The notes beneath the pieces are model-generated. The model saw only the letters and a program-made list of their open reading frames with translations. It was not told where the DNA came from and searched no databases. DNA of 64,000 nucleotides. It comes from Lantana camara (taxonomy: Eukaryota; Streptophyta; Magnoliopsida; Lamiales; Verbenaceae). Position 1 is the stretch's first letter. Every line of letters begins with the position of its first letter. Position numbers and translations under genes: made by a program. Where the stretch lies: contig CM074855.1 in assembly GCA_037501455.1 (NCBI GenBank), forward strand, positions 35,187,001 to 35,251,000. The letters are read 5' to 3'. This document shows, piece by piece, positions 46,893 through 60,103 of the stretch.

Positions 46893-47151
46893 GTATCGTG
46901 TCGTATCGGATACTCGTATCTGATACTATATTTGACGATCCTCACTTGAAAATTCTAAAATAATATTAATGTTATCGTATCTGTATCGTGTCGTACCCGT
47001 TCATATTCGTATTCGTGCAACATAGCTGAATAGATTTTTTAAATAAAGAGTGCAACATTAAAATATTTAGAAACAATGAAATAATAATAAATTTTTGTTT
47101 ATCTAGAATGATAATTTATAAGGTGATATTTATAAGTTTATTGATAACGGC
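46893..47151. other. AT-rich intergenic DNA at the TRIM target
   Basis: Short GTATC/GATAC-rich repeats (GTATCGTGTCGTATCGGATAC) surround the TRIM insertion; no gene seen. Confidence 0.5.
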
Positions 47152-47690
47152 TAAGGGTGTTCAATCGAGAAGAAAATAGAAAAATCAAAATTTCAATTTC
47201 AATTAACTGAAATTTTGGTTAGCAAATTTGCTAATCGTTTATCGAACCGAAAAGAATCAATTTTGGTTCGATAAAAACTGAAAATTTTCGGTTCCATTTC
47301 AATAAGAAATTGAAAATAAAAAATCTTTTTAAAAGAAGCAAGACTGAACTATATGCATTAAACGAGAAATCAGACCCAACAAAAAAGTACAATATTTATA
47401 GAGAATGGTTGAGTTTTCACATCACTAACCCAATTAAATATCAAACGAATTGTGACATTATTTTGGAATTTTGCAGTAATTTACAAGCATTATCTTCAAA
47501 TAAAAACAAACAAAACCTTGGTGGCTGGTGTTTGATTTGCCTGATTTAACGTTGGAGGGGAAGCAGCGTTGGGGATATGGTGGAAGTGGCGAATTTTTTT
47601 TTGTAAAATCACTGAAAAAATCGGCTTGAATTTGATTTGATAGCCTCGATTCAGTTCGATTTTTTGTTTTTAATTTTTTCAACACCCCTA
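47152..47690. mobile_element. hAT-like MITE
   Basis: The termini TAAGGGTGTTCAA and TTTTCAACACCCCTA are imperfect inverted repeats of the plant hAT TAGGGGTGT type. Subterminal GGTTCGAT/ATCGAACC-like motifs occur at both ends. 539 bp, no transposase. Flanking 8-mers match poorly (4 of 8), so the exact border or its age is uncertain. Confidence 0.6.
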
Positions 47691-48280
47691 GTTACTGTTG
47701 TAGTTTGTTGCCTCAATTTTTTATTATTTTTATGGTTTCATAAAAAGTTTATTGCAATTTCAATTTGTATTAGTTCAGTTTTAACAGATTTTTTTAATTG
47801 TAAGTTTTTTAATATTAGTGGAATAGGCACACCAGATTGGATGGGAGTACATCTAAATTGTAGATATAATATAACTATGTTTCTTCAATATTTTTGTGAT
47901 ATGAATAAATATATATTAAGTTCTCATATTTTTACGTAGACTAGTAAAAACAATGCGCATTGCATATTAAATATGCAATTTATCTAAATATTTTAAATAA
48001 TTGAACTATTAAAATGAAAATATTTAAAATATTAATTTTTTAATTTTAAATATACTGATGAGACCTCAATTGAAATTTAATTTTCTAACCGACACTCTCA
48101 GGTATATAAATAAAAAGTTTAGAGTTTTAAATTAACACTCTTATGATGCTCAAACAGTTCTAAATATTATTATATCGTATCATGTTTAGGTTGGACACCG
48201 TAACAAACGTCTTTCACATGTTAAATTTAGAAATTAATGTATGTTGTATCATATTTATATCCATACATCATAGAGACTCA

Positions 48281-48357
<77 letters not shown>

Positions 48358-48887
48358 AATTATAAAATTAACATAAAAAATTAAATTATAATTTGTATTT
48401 TATTTGTATATGTCTTTAAATACTTAGTTTGATTTATAAAATCACTCATGTTTTCTTTTGATTAAATGAGTTTTGTTTCTATTTTATGAGTTATCGATTG
48501 TAATTTAAATAATAATTATTTTTAATAAATTTAATACTTTATAATAAGTAAATAGTGTTAATAATATTTAAATTAAATTTAAAATATGAAAACTATAGCT
48601 TGAATCAAGCAATCAAAACTACAAATTGTCCCCATTCAATTAAAAGATCACATATTCACATAAATTCACTCGAATCGAACCGAAATAATTCAATACAAAT
48701 TTTTTTACTAATTATGTATCTTTATAAACTTTATAAAAAATTAAAAAAAAAAAATCAATAGTAAACTTTACAGAAAATTAGTTTATATTTTTGATTAATT
48801 TTCAATCGTCATTAATTAACTCTTACTGATTTATAACATAACATTAATAATAAAATAAATATATAATTCATATTAGCAAAATGTATT
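47691..48887. other. AT-rich intergenic DNA
   Basis: No gene or RNA recognised. It contains the long TA microsatellite at 48284..48352 and ends at the left edge of the Tat-lineage element. Confidence 0.5.
48284..48352. repeat. Long TA microsatellite
   Basis: More than 30 uninterrupted TA units. A likely length-polymorphic site. Confidence 0.95.
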
Positions 48888-49743
48888 TGATGAGGCATAA
48901 AACTACGCTCAGATCAGAGCCGTCCACGTGTCAACGCCTGACGATGAAGGAACTGGATGCTAGCATTGACGGGCCCGCGAGTCATCCCAGCCTACCCCCT
49001 CGCTTACTAGAACAAGTCCATGAGCCTCGACCAGCCATTCAGGTAAAGGGTTCAAGCTGATTGGCTTGACGCTCATGTCCTGACCCTCAGGGCCACCCTT
49101 CTCGGGGAAGCACCTACACGAGGGCCCTCATTCCCGACGCTCGTGATTTTGACGCTCAATGGTCATCTGCCGTGAGGGGTCCATCCGTACACTCTTCGAG
49201 CGTCACCAGCGCTCGTGCCTGATCCTACCCCCCTGCGAAGGGCCCGAACCTTAGCAAAGGGGACCTTGGGCCTTCCTCTGATGCGACCCTCGCCAACAAC
49301 CTCTGACACAAAGGTGGTGCGCACCTTACACCTGACACGCTGCCTCCTTTTCAGAAACGTCACTCTCACACCCTCACGGGCCGCCACGTGTTAGGGCAAC
49401 ACAGGTTTGGGACCACACGGTCAATTTACCCATCTACCCCCACCCCTAACATATAAATAGGGGAGAACACATGCTTTCTCCCCCAGGTCATTTTTTCCAC
49501 AGAGAAACACACACTGAACTGAGATATTCCTCCATTAATCTGCACCTTCCCAAGCTTCATATGACCTTCACCACAGTTGCATCACCATCGCATTTTATAC
49601 TCTTGCTGTTATCCTAGCTGGAAGAACCCACGCTCAAAAGGAAACCCAGTTCCTGAGGCTCCCACGCCTGTGATGGTCTTTCCCTTTCCCTATAAATCTT
49701 GAAGTGTCGTTGCATTTAGGAAATGGACATTCTTGCACCATCA
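48888..49743 (+). mobile_element. 5' LTR of Tat-lineage element
   Basis: 856 bp, TGATGAGGCATAA..CCATCA. A TATA box TATAAATAG lies at 49452..49460, followed by a C/T-rich likely start region (CTTTCTCCCCC). Flanking GTATT would be the left TSD; its partner is outside the window. Confidence 0.92.
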
Positions 49744-49747
49744 TTTT

Positions 49748-49763
49748 TGGCGCCGTCTGTGGG
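49748..49763 (+). other. Primer-binding site of Tat-lineage element
   Basis: TGGCGCCGTCTGTGGG, 4 bp after the LTR. Its TGGCGCC start is typical of Tat/Ogre-type elements. Confidence 0.8.
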
Positions 49764-49846
49764 AAATCCATCGCCATCTTCAGCTCCATCTTCGTCAGTT
49801 TCTTCCCCTGAAAGCTAGTTGAAAAGTAACACCGGCGGCATTCACT

Positions 49847-52779
49847 ATGGTAACTGCAACAAGGTCAGGCGCGGTGGACAAGAGGGGGCCTCTTCCTCCC
49901 GTTAATGTGGGAAACGTCGAAAACCCTACCCCCGCCGGAGGTACGCCCCCACCAATCGCCGGAGACACAGAGGCAGCTGCTGCAACCCTCCCTCCAGGGG
50001 GAAACGAGGCTGGCTCCATTCCTCCTCCTCCTACCTCTAGGCCCAATGCTCCAACCTCCCATCCCAGCATGTATCCCATGGCCATGCCTTCACAGGGATA
50101 CGCTTATTTGCAGCCAATGATGGTGCCCGGGATGATGCCTACGGTCCAGCCCTACCAGGTAGGAACACTGAATCTCCCATTGTCGCTGCCTAGGGAGATA
50201 CAAGGGGTGGAAATGCCCCAGATTACTACTCAGCAACTCCAGGCGCTCTACGCACAATGCGAGGGTCAGGCGGTCCAGAACGCTTGGGAACACTTCACTG
50301 CGGCCTATTTCCCTTCACAAGCTGGCGCTCGAATGGCCCCACCCCTTGGAGGGCTCCCGGCTCACCCACTGACGATGGCGCAAAATGCGTTGAGGGCCCA
50401 ACAACTTCCCCCGCCACCTATCCAGGAAAATGAGGTTCCTCCGAGGGCCCAACAAGAGCAGTAGCCCGGTGGAAATGAGAGGGCCAGGGATAACGAAGAA
50501 GTTCAATCAAGGGCCACAGAAAGAGCAAACCGCAGGAACGTCGGTGACCCTCAACTTGCCGCGGTACAAGATCAGCTTAAGGGGCTCCAGAACGTGGTGG
50601 AGCAGCTCTCTCGAGCAAGGTCTCAAGTCCCCCACGATGGGGGCGAGAGGTCCAGGGCCAGAGACGCTCGCAGACCGCGTAGCCCAATTTCTCGCCGTCG
50701 AAGGGAAGCCAGCCCTGAGGAACCCGAGGACAGGGATTACAGAATCGTGACGGGCGATTCTCCCCTCATCGAGGAGGTATTAATGACCCGTGCAGGGAAG
50801 GGCAAAATCCCCACGTCCGTCAACAGGTATGATGGGACCACTGATCCAGCCGAACATCTGGATCACTTTGTGCACCTGATGCATACGATCACCCAATCAA
50901 CTACTGGGCCAAGGTATTTGTCACTTCCCTCGTGGGAATGGCCCAGGACTGGTACAAGAAGCTTCCTCCGCGCTCAATCCGAGGATACTATGATCTGACT
51001 GACGCCTTCATAAGCCACTTCAACTCCTTGAAGGCACCAGCCCCAGCTGCGACGGCTCTCTACAGCTTAGTCCAGGGGCCGAATGAGACGCTCAGATCCT
51101 TCATGGGAACGTTCAACAAGGAAATCTTATTAGTGGAAAAGCCCTCGATGGATTTCTTGAGGCACGTTCTCTTTGGAGCCATCAATATGAAGCACTATGT
51201 CAGTAAAGAGTTCGTGGAGGAGGTGGCCAAGAAAAAGCCACGCTCATTGATTGAGATTAGGGAGATAGCGGACTCTTTCTTCACCCTCGAGGATATGTAC
51301 ATTGCGAGGGACCAGAAAATGGCGAACGCCCCTCGCCCTAGCAAAGTCTCCGAGGACAGAGGGGATTCTAACAGGGGTCGCCGTCGTAGCCCTATTTCCG
51401 CTCGTCGAAATTCCTCTCCCCCACGAAAGTTTGAGCGCATTCCCCTCAACCGCCCAATTGCTGAGGTATATTCCATGGCGGATAAGAAACTCTTCAAGAG
51501 ACCGCCAAAATTAAGAGAAATAGAGGCCCAAAAGCGCTCGGGAAAGTACTGCGCTTTCCACAAGCAGAAAGGGCACGACACCAATGAGTGTCGTCAGCTT
51601 GAGGGTGAGATTCAGAGGCTAATCGCTGGGGGGCACCTCAAGGAGTTCGTGAAGGTGTTGGAGAGGTATGATGAACATTGCGCGGAGCGAGCGCATGCCA
51701 GAGGAAGAAGCCGTTCACGCTCGCGGAGTCCACGTCACCATCACACAGAGCCAAGTGACCGTGGCAAAGGGAAAGCCTCAGACATGGAAAACCAGCCCTT
51801 CGCGGTCATCCACATGATTGCTGGAGGACCCTCGGGGGGCGATTCTAACGCTTCCCGATGCCGTTACGTTCGGAGCTACGATCAAAGATCTTCTCAGCTC
51901 AGGCCAGTGCACTCCATCGACAGCTCATCGCGCTCGGAAAAGGATGAGAGCGTAGGTTTCACAGAGAAAGATTTAGAGCACATTGTAACACCCCATGGGG
52001 TCGGTGAAACCTCTGACTGCCCCATGGTGGTTAGCTTAGACGTTCATAACCACTTTGTAAAGAGGGTTCTAATTGATAGTGGAAGCTCTGTGAACGTTCT
52101 CCCTTATTCCACGTTTCAAAAGATGAATATAACAAACATTCCACTCGAACCCCTCAGAACAGCCCTCGTTGGCTTTGGGGGTTCCGAGATTATCCCTCGC
52201 GGACAAATTCGCTTGGCCACCTCGTTTGGTCGTGCCCCACAGCGAAAAACTTTGAATGTTCTTTATGCAGTGGTCGAAGTAGATCTCCCATACAATATCA
52301 TCATCGGACCCCCAGCGCTCGTAGACTTTAAGGCGGTAATTTCAACATATCACCAGAAGGTCAAGTTCCCTACCCCCGAGGGAACAGGCGAAGTACTGTG
52401 CAATGTCAAAGAGACTTGGGAATGCTACATCCTTTCCCTTCGAAGCCACAAGCCCAAGCAACCCACTCAGGCAGGTTCCACCAAGAAGTCAGTGGATTTT
52501 CCCAAGTCGGATGAAGATGGCCCCGAGCGCAAGAGGGCCAAACTTTACAAAAAGAAAAATAAAAAGAAGGCTGAGACCGAGCCCAAGGACGCAAGGGGGG
52601 TGCCTCTTGGTGCCGTTGGAGAATCATCCTCGGAAGACGAGGATCGCCTACCCTCGGGAGGTTCTAGTGAGAAACTTACAGGCAAGAAACGAGCGCTCGA
52701 ACAGCCGAGGCCTGAAGTGTGGATAGAGCCTTCAGAGAGCTTTCTTACCATCGAATTAGAGCCCGGGAACCCCGACTAA
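49847..52779 (+). pseudogene. gag-protease of Tat-lineage element, broken
   Basis: ATG 49847 opens a Pro/Ala-rich N-terminus. TAG at 50462 interrupts it, the same frame resumes, and a 1-nt loss near 50905..50915 shifts it into the frame of 50932..52779 (KVFVTSLVGMAQDWY). The Gag core follows (YKKLPPRSIRGYYDLTDAFISHF, LRSFMGTFNKE, FLRHVLFGAI). Then comes a zinc knuckle of Tat type, CAFHKQKGHDTNEC (51550..51591), with RQLEGEIQRLI after it, and an Arg/Ser-rich patch. The aspartic protease active site is LIDSGSSVNVLP (Asp codon 52075..52077) with a later NIIIGPPAL flap-side motif. It stops at TAA 52777. Not translatable as one protein. Confidence 0.85.
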
Positions 52780-52821
52780 ACCACCCAGATTGGCTCCAAT
52801 CTCGACGGCCCCTCACAAAAT

Positions 52822-55800
52822 ATGATGATCGATTTCCTTCGTGAGAACCTTGACGTATTTGCATGGAAGGCTTCCGATCTCACTGGGATAGATCCGAGTG
52901 TCATAGTCCACAGGCTCAACGTGGACCCGGTCTTCAAGCAAAAGAAAAGAGACGTTCATGGATTTAGGAGGCAAGCCATTGAAGAGGAGGTAAACAAGCT
53001 CCTCGAGGCTTAGTATATAGAGGAGATCCTATATCCCGAATGGCTTTGCAATGTGGTGCTCGTACCCGAGAGCGCTAACAAATGGCGTATGTGTAATGAC
53101 TTCACGGACCTCAATAAAGCGTGTCCGAAGGACCCGTACCCTCTACCGAGAATTGATCAGTTGATGGATTCGACCGTCGGGTGTGAACTTATGAGCATGA
53201 TGGACGCTTTCCAGGGGTATTATCAAATATTTATGGCCCCAGAGGATCGCCCCAAGACTTCATTCGTAGTCCATATGGGTGTTTACTGTTTCAAGGTTAT
53301 GCCATTTGGGCTCAAAAATGCAGGGGCGACATATCAACGCCTTGTTAACAGAATGTTCGAGCGTGAGATTGGAGGGTCCATGGAAGTATATGTGGATGAC
53401 ATGATTGTTAAGAGTGAGCGCCAACGATCCCATCTGGAGGATCTCAAGCGAACGTTCAACATCCTGCGTCATTACGGGATGAAATTGAACCCTTCCAAAT
53501 GCACATTTGGCGTTTGGGGTGGCAAATTCTTGGGTTACATGGTCAGTCAACGAGGAATAGAGGCTAACCCGGAGAAAATTAAGGCAATCCTTGATATCCC
53601 CTCCCCTCAGAATGTGAGGGAAGTTCAAGTGTTGGTGGGAAAGATTATTTCACTAAACAGATTCATCTCCCGCTCGGTAGACAGGAACCTACCCTTCTTT
53701 AAAATTTTACGCAACGCTCGCGACTTCGCCTGGAGTAAGGAATGCGAGGAGGCTTTGCAGGATATGAAGCGATACCTCGCGAGCGCACCATTGTTGACCA
53801 AGCCTAGCCCAGGAGAAAGCTTAATTATTTACCTTTCAATCTCCGCAGAGGCTACGAGCGCTGTCTTAGTGGCTGTCCGTGAGCGTAAACACTTACCGGT
53901 CTACTATTTGAGCAAAACTTTGCAAGGGGCTGAGAAAAGATACATGGAAATAGAGAAATTCGCTTTTGAGCTCGTCAATGCTTCTCGAAGGTTAAGGCCT
54001 TATTTTCAGGCTCATTCTATCACAGTGCTCACAGATCAACCTCTCAAACAGGTGCTCGCAAAGCCAGATGTTTCAGGGAGAATAATTAAATGGGCGATTG
54101 AACTTAGTCAGTTTGACATCGCTTTCGAGCCTCGCACGGCGATACAGGCTCAGGCTGTGGCTGACCTATTGGTGGAGCGCTTCAACTTAGATACTGGGCC
54201 CTCGCTGCAGGAGGGACTGTGGCTTCTGCACACAGATGGCTCCTCGACCTCACAGGGGGGGGGGGGGAGCAGGAGTGACCCTCAGAGATCCTCACGGTAC
54301 TGAAGTTGACTACGCTATTAAACTAGCGTTTCAAGTCACCAATAACGAGGCGGAATATGAGGCTCTAATCCAAGGGCTTAGAATAGCCCTCCAGAATGGT
54401 GCCGTTCGGGTCACTGCATATGTCGACTCTCAGCTGATCGCAAGTCAAATTGATGGTACTTATGAGGCTCGAGAAACCACTATGGTGCAGTACTTGGCAA
54501 GCGCTAGAGAAGTTATATCAAAGTTCAAAGAATTTCATTTGCTGCAGATCCCGAGAGCGGAAAACGAGCGGGCAGACGCTCTTTCTAAGTTTGCATTCGC
54601 CTTGGAGGGCTCCTGCGAGCGCTCTGTCACATTCCTCAGAACGGAAAGGCCGCTAATTCGCGATACGGGACCCTCAGATGAAGTCAATATGCTAGATCCC
54701 TTCGAGCCTTGCTGGCTGGATGACATCATTAGATTTTTAAGGGATGGAGCCTGCCCGAGCGATAAAGTGGAAGCACGGAAGATTAGAAGTAAAGCCCCTC
54801 GTTTCTCTCTCGACAGCGAGGGGCGGCTATTCAAGCGGTCTTTCCAGGGTCCACCACTAAAGTGTCTGAGAGCCTCGCAAGCCAAGGAGGTGTTGGAACA
54901 TGTGCATAACAGGAGCTGTGGGAATCATTCTGGCGGTCGAATCCTGACAAAGAAAGTCTTGAGGAGTGGGTTCTACTGGCCCTCGGTGTTGCAGGATGCC
55001 ATTAGTTACTCCAAGAAATGCCCTAAGTGCCAGTTTCATTCTAACATCCCTCAATTGCCGGCGGCTCAAATGATTCCTATTGATGTTTTGTGGCCCTTTG
55101 ATCAGTGGGGCATTGATATTGTGGGACCCTTCCCAATGGCGGTCGGACAAAAGAAATTCGTAATACTCGCTGTGGATTACTTCACTAAGTGGGCCGAAGC
55201 TGAAGCAGTCGCGAAAATAACGTTCAAGGTTGTAAGGGACTTCATTTGGAAGAACATCATTTGCAGATATGGCATCCCGAGGGTGCTCATCTCGGACAAT
55301 GGTTCCCAGTTCATCGCCGCCGACACACGGTATTGGTGCTACAAACTTGGGATTGAGCAACGCTTCACTTCCGTGGGCCATCCTCAAGCCAACGGTCAAG
55401 CTGAAGTGACCAACCGAACCATACTCCAGCATCTGAAGACGATGCTCGAAAGTAAGAAGGGGGAATGGGCTGAAGAAATTCAAGGAGCCCTATGGGCGTA
55501 CCGTACCACCCCCCAAGCGGCAACGGGAGAAACCCCTTACTCCCTCGTTTATGGCTCCGAGGCTATGATACCTGCGAAAATTGCTCAAGAATCCGCACGC
55601 ATTGCCTATTTCGAGCCTGCTGTCAACGAGGCCAATCGACTTGGGCTCGTATCCACAAATACAAAGCGACCGTAGCCCATCAGTATAACAAACGTGTTAA
55701 AGAGAGGACTTTCCAGCTAGGGGACTTGGTCCTCAAAAAAGTTGAAGTCTCCAAGCATGTGGGTAAGTTGGACCCCAATTGGGAAGGCCCCTTCAAAGTC

Positions 55801-55902
55801 ATTCAGGTACGAGCAAACAACACCTACCTACTGGAGACTTTGCAAGGCGAGCGTCTCCCTAGACCATGGAATGCATGTAACCTTAGAAGGTTCTACGTGT
55901 AA
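52822..55902 (+). pseudogene. pol of Tat-lineage element (RT, RNase H, aRNase H, integrase), broken
   Basis: RT begins near FLRENLDVFAWKASDLTGID; TAG at 53011 interrupts it before YIEEI. Motifs: FTDLNKACPKD, GCELMSMMDAFQGYYQI, MPFGLKNAGATYQ and the catalytic YVDD at 53389..53400. The standard RNase H region follows (about 53800..54180; VYYLSKTLQGAEKRY, LTDQPLKQVL). A G-run at about 54254..54267 shifts the frame. Then the second RNase H follows (HTDGSS, NNEAEYEALIQGL, VDSQLIASQ, ADALSKFA). Integrase carries an H..H/C..C zinc site (HVHNRSCGNHSGG, CPKCQ) and DDE residues at codons 55115 (D), 55295 (D) and 55403 (E). A second shift at about 55645 precedes the C-terminal YNKRVKERTFQLGDLVLKK..NWEGPFKV block. 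It ends TAA 55902. Confidence 0.88.
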
Positions 55903-56944
55903 ACGTCAGTTTTTTTGTAATTGCCCGTGCACGGCATGGGGTACTTTCTTTTGACAGAAAGCATATTGTATTCATTTTGAAAATTGCAAGTATAATAGTA
56001 AGTATTTGATTCTTTGATTATGTATTTATTTGCTTTCCTATTGATTAATGATTCGGGCAACAGAAGGCCTACTCCGTGTTGAGCATCTTCCACGTCGAAC
56101 GGCCTACGTAGTACCCCAATCGTTTCGAAGCAACGCTATCTGGGTGTTGAGAACCCTCCACACGGAATAGTTTGACGATTCGTAAGTGTATAAAGTCCTA
56201 AGAATGAGCGTGTCAAACGGCGGGATGCTAAACGCTTAATTTACGCCAACTGGGTGCTCGCCGCTCCAGTTCGCGCTCGTGAACCCCGATGACCCTCAAC
56301 TTCTTGAGTAAGAGCACACTCGTAAAATAATGGGTCCTAAACCAATCCTTTCATGGGTCCCTCTAAATGACGCTAACCCCACGGGTACGCTCGCTTTGAT
56401 CCCATACTTAGCAAATCCTATTGTTGATTTCTAAGTATATACAACTCACTGGAGCGTTCGAGATGAAGGGGCATATTATTGGGCCAACACTTAAGCAAAT
56501 CCTCAGAGGTTTCCTAAGTTCAAATTCGAGCCTCACTACGAATACGGTCAGGGAACCCCCATGGAAAACACCCTCGCGCCCATACTTGCATCCCTCAAAT
56601 CACTAGACGCTACCAAATCCTAAACTGATGGCACATTGTGATGAACGCCAGGGAACCCTCAAAGAAAACGCCCTCGTGCGCACGCACCCCCATCGCAAAC
56701 ACTCAAGCAAGAGAGACCAATGTAAAAACTTCGAGCGTAATGAAACAATAGCGATCACTATTTAAAAACAGAAGAAAATGTAAGTAAACATCCAAGCAGT
56801 AAAAGAAAAGGTCCAAGTACATGGGGGAAAAGCATAAAAAATTTAAATATGCCAAGAAATCCTAAGGATTGAAAACAGGCATTAAATGTTCAGGAAGGGA
56901 AATTTAGCAAGCAGGATTAGGGAACAGCAGCAGCGGGAGGACGA
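55903..56944. other. Spacer between pol and the antisense gene
   Basis: No coding evidence on either strand. It contains repeated themes such as GCTCG..CCCTC and two near-copies of a CAGGGAACCC..AACRCCCTCGYG sentence (about 56550 and 56650). It would include the antisense gene's 3' UTR. Confidence 0.6.
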
Positions 56945-59930
56945 TCACTGGGCTTGGTTGTCAGGCTCTGGAGGGGCAGTCGCGAGCGGAACAGGGGCCA
57001 ATACGTTGGCGTCAGAGGTCTGGGCCTCCCCAGGTTCCTCTTCATCCAGCGCTTCCATGACGGTGCCCTCGTCTTCTATTTGCAAGGGCTCGGGATTCAG
57101 GGGGTTTGCCGCCATGAACTCGGCTTGGAGCATCGTTACGAGTTCCTGATACTCCGGCTCAGCCAATTCCTCCGAGGGATCTCGATCACGGACAATAGGC
57201 TCGCAATTCTCGTCTAAGTCCATGCGGAGGCGGTCATCGGTGCGAGCACTCTCGGGGGCTAACCCTAGCTTGACCATCTGCCCTATTGCTTTATGGAAGA
57301 AGCGCCGGGCATTGTCAAAACAGTGAAGGTTGGCGGCAAAAGCAAAGGCTTTAGAGCGCACGAACTTCATCAGCGAGTCCCATGCTACCTTCGATTCGAG
57401 GCCGGCCACCTTTTCCTGCAAATCTGCGAGGGACTTCTTGATTATTTCACTTTGGCGAGTACTCTCGGCCAACTGCTGTCCCAAATCCCCATTCTGGACC
57501 CTCAACTGGTCCCGCTTCTCTTTCAGCTTATCGTGACGATGGTTGAGGGTCAGGAAGGCATCGTCCGATTTTTTCAAGGCTTCCTTCAGCCTATCCTGCT
57601 CAAGGTTGGCACCCGTCAGTTGAGCGCAAACGGTGTTGTAGTCCTCTTGCAACTGACCTGGATCAGAGATGCGCAGCAACTTCTTATATTTGGCCTTGTG
57701 TTGGGAGTAGGCCTGCGCTCGACCCTGCAGGTTCTTCAGCCTCGGGATTACTTCCTGGAAAATTGTAAGCAAGGGTCATTACCAGAGTCATAATAGGAAG
57801 AGTTGGAATTTTCCAAAAGGGAATTAGGGACTCACCGTCATGAGGGCGTGGCAAGCATCGTCCGCAACCCTCGCAGCGCCGTGCTCGTTCAACTTATCGT
57901 GATCGCCGGAAAACTGGAGTTTCCCGACGATATCAGAGACTAAGTTTACGGACTACGCGCTCTTCTTCAGCAGTACTGGACCCTCGGTCCGTTGGCGTTT
58001 GTAACGAGCGTCCCCCCGACAACCAACCTTCCAGAAATCTTCTTCCTTCGACGATGAAGTATCGCCGCCTTCGCCCCGGTGGCCCACGACCACCTCCTTG
58101 CCTTTGTCCGAAATGGGAATTGAGTCGGGCAGCCTTTTTCTCTTCCCTTGGCGGTCGGCCCTCAGGGAATCGTGTATCTGGACCGCTGTCCCCGAGCGGT
58201 TGCGGGAGGTGCTTGAGCTCAGGGCAATGGACCCTTCTGGGCCTTCTGGAGCGGCCGGAGGGGAGTAGAACCCCAAGCGCCGTCGACGGTCAGGTCTTCG
58301 ATAGGACCGACGGTTGGAGCTTCATTTCCCGCGCCCCTACCACCCTCTCCTCGCACTGCCCTTCGGCGGACTCCTCTCCCCCTTGGGGCATGGGGGACTT
58401 GTGCATGTTGCTGCGGTTGTTGAGGGTTAGCACCTCCCCTCTGGGCGCGCATCATCTCAGCAAGAAGTTCAGCATCCATCCCTGCTGTTAATACTTGGAT
58501 ATCTGCAAAACAAAAGATGTGAGCGTCAGAAATTGGATGTTTGGATAACAACTGCAAAACGTAATAAGTGAAGATAAGTCAGTGAAACTATTCTAGAGGT
58601 TAGAGCAGTTAGTTCCTAGAATCTAACCGTCGAGCGCCATGATTTTGGCTGGAGGATCTATTATCATGCTCGGGGGGCAGGATAGGCCATAACGGAATAA
58701 CACTCCCTCGTTCTTCATCAAGACCTCAGCCTTGATCCACTTCTTTTCACTCCTCATCTCAAGAGCCAACCCATTTGCCCAGTCCTCAAAAGCCTTATTC
58801 CTTATCCTGTCCCTAATCAATGGCCCCTCGCCATGTGTCAACCACTGTCGGTGAACCCCAAAAATTCCCCCTGGAGCCCCCATGAAAAAGTACTTCCCTT
58901 TCCAATGCTCGCCGTAGGAGGTGGATGGAGAGTCTATCATCTTAAAGCCCGATTTGGCCTGGGCATAATAAAACCCATCTGTAGGAGACGAGCGTGGTGA
59001 GCGGGCCACTTGTATTAAACTATCAAAATTGGCGATCGAGGGTTCGTGGCCTAGGGCTCTCATCATAATTACAAAAGTGTTGATTAAGGCTATGCCGTTC
59101 GGTAGAATCTGTGAAGGGCAAAGCGCAAGGTGATGACAGATGGTGGCGACGGCGGACAAAATGGGAAACCTCAGGCCCCCGGCCATGACAGCGTCCCAGT
59201 AGACCGTCAGCATCCCGGGCGGCGGTCGATTGGCCCTTTCTCCCTCCGCAGGAAGTCTCATAGGGAATACCGCTTCGTCCCAATACACTTTGGCCCTCAA
59301 ATCCTCCAAATCATCGAGTGTCAGAATGCTCTCAATCTCATCCGGAGATCTGTCGGTTTGGTGGGGGTTATTTTGCCTCACTCGAGTTGCAGGCTCCTTC
59401 CCCTTTCTCTGACGCTTTCTGGGGGGTTCAGCCTCAACGTAACGCCCGGACGGTCCTGCACCACCCTCAAGGGCCTCTACTGCCACTGTGACCCTGTGAT
59501 CCTGAGGCCGCACAACACTGTTAAGCACAGGGAGCACCCTCTCCCCTTGTCTCTGCATCTCCATCACGTTGTTCATCTCTTTGAAGAGATCGTTTACCCC
59601 TTCAGGATCACGCTCGTTCATCCCTTGAACGGCGGCATCAAGCTCGTCATCCCCAGCTTCTATCGGTGCCCTTGCTAGTACGATAGCCATGGGGATTGCG
59701 CTGCCTGGGGAGGCCCTCGCCAGTGGAACGGCCACGGGAACATTATTGTTAGGGGAGGAACTCCCAACAGACATCTCCTCCAGTTCCCTCACATAATCCC
59801 TATCAACGTTGTCCACCATGGCTGTTCTTCTGTTCTTGGAGGTGAAGTTTACAGGAAAAGGATCAACGGAGAAGAAAGGTTTTAGAACCAGATTCGCAAG
59901 GGAGAAGGGTTCCTCACTTAAAGGATACAC
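56945..59930 (-). pseudogene. Spliced antisense gene of Tat-lineage element (PF04195-like domain and coiled coil)
   Basis: Inferred exons: 59930..58628, 58502..57836 and 57754..56945, with GT..AG introns of 125 and 81 bp. Exon 1 has an alternative start, ATG 59819 (MVDNVDRDY). Its second half (NRPPPGMLTVYWDAVMAGG, LRFPI..LALCPSQILPNG) matches the 'putative gypsy-type transposon' domain (PF04195). Exon 2 is low-complexity (Gln/Gly/Arg). Exon 3 is a long charged heptad-like coiled coil (about residues 20 to 140) with a conserved helical block and an acidic tail. Two lesions were found: a 1-nt shift near 58260..58280 and TAG at about 57953 inside exon 2. Corrected length would be about 926 residues. 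Role unknown; antisense ORFs here are known from Retand/Grande-like elements. Confidence 0.75.
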
Positions 59931-60103
59931 TCAATCGCAACCTAAATCTAAAAGTTAGAACAAGAAACAGGTGTTTACGAAGTTTTTACCTAAAGATTGA
60001 AAGAAAACTTGCTGGAAATCACAGAGGTTGCAGAGGATTCTTGCCGCTTTACTTGCTTGAAGAAGAAGAGTGTGTGAAAGAGGTTGAAGGCCTTGCAAAT
60101 CCC

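Noticed and set aside
49163..49387. 74-codon minus-strand ORF in the Tat LTR (also at 60689..60913)
   Set aside because: It is duplicated only because it lies in both LTRs; no evidence of a protein.
54857..55483. 208-codon minus-strand ORF across integrase
   Set aside because: Antisense shadow of the integrase frame, which has the zinc site and DDE residues.
59948..59989. Possible 42-bp intron in the leader of the antisense gene (GTAAAAAC..TTTTAG)
   Set aside because: Shorter than the usual plant minimum intron length; not called.
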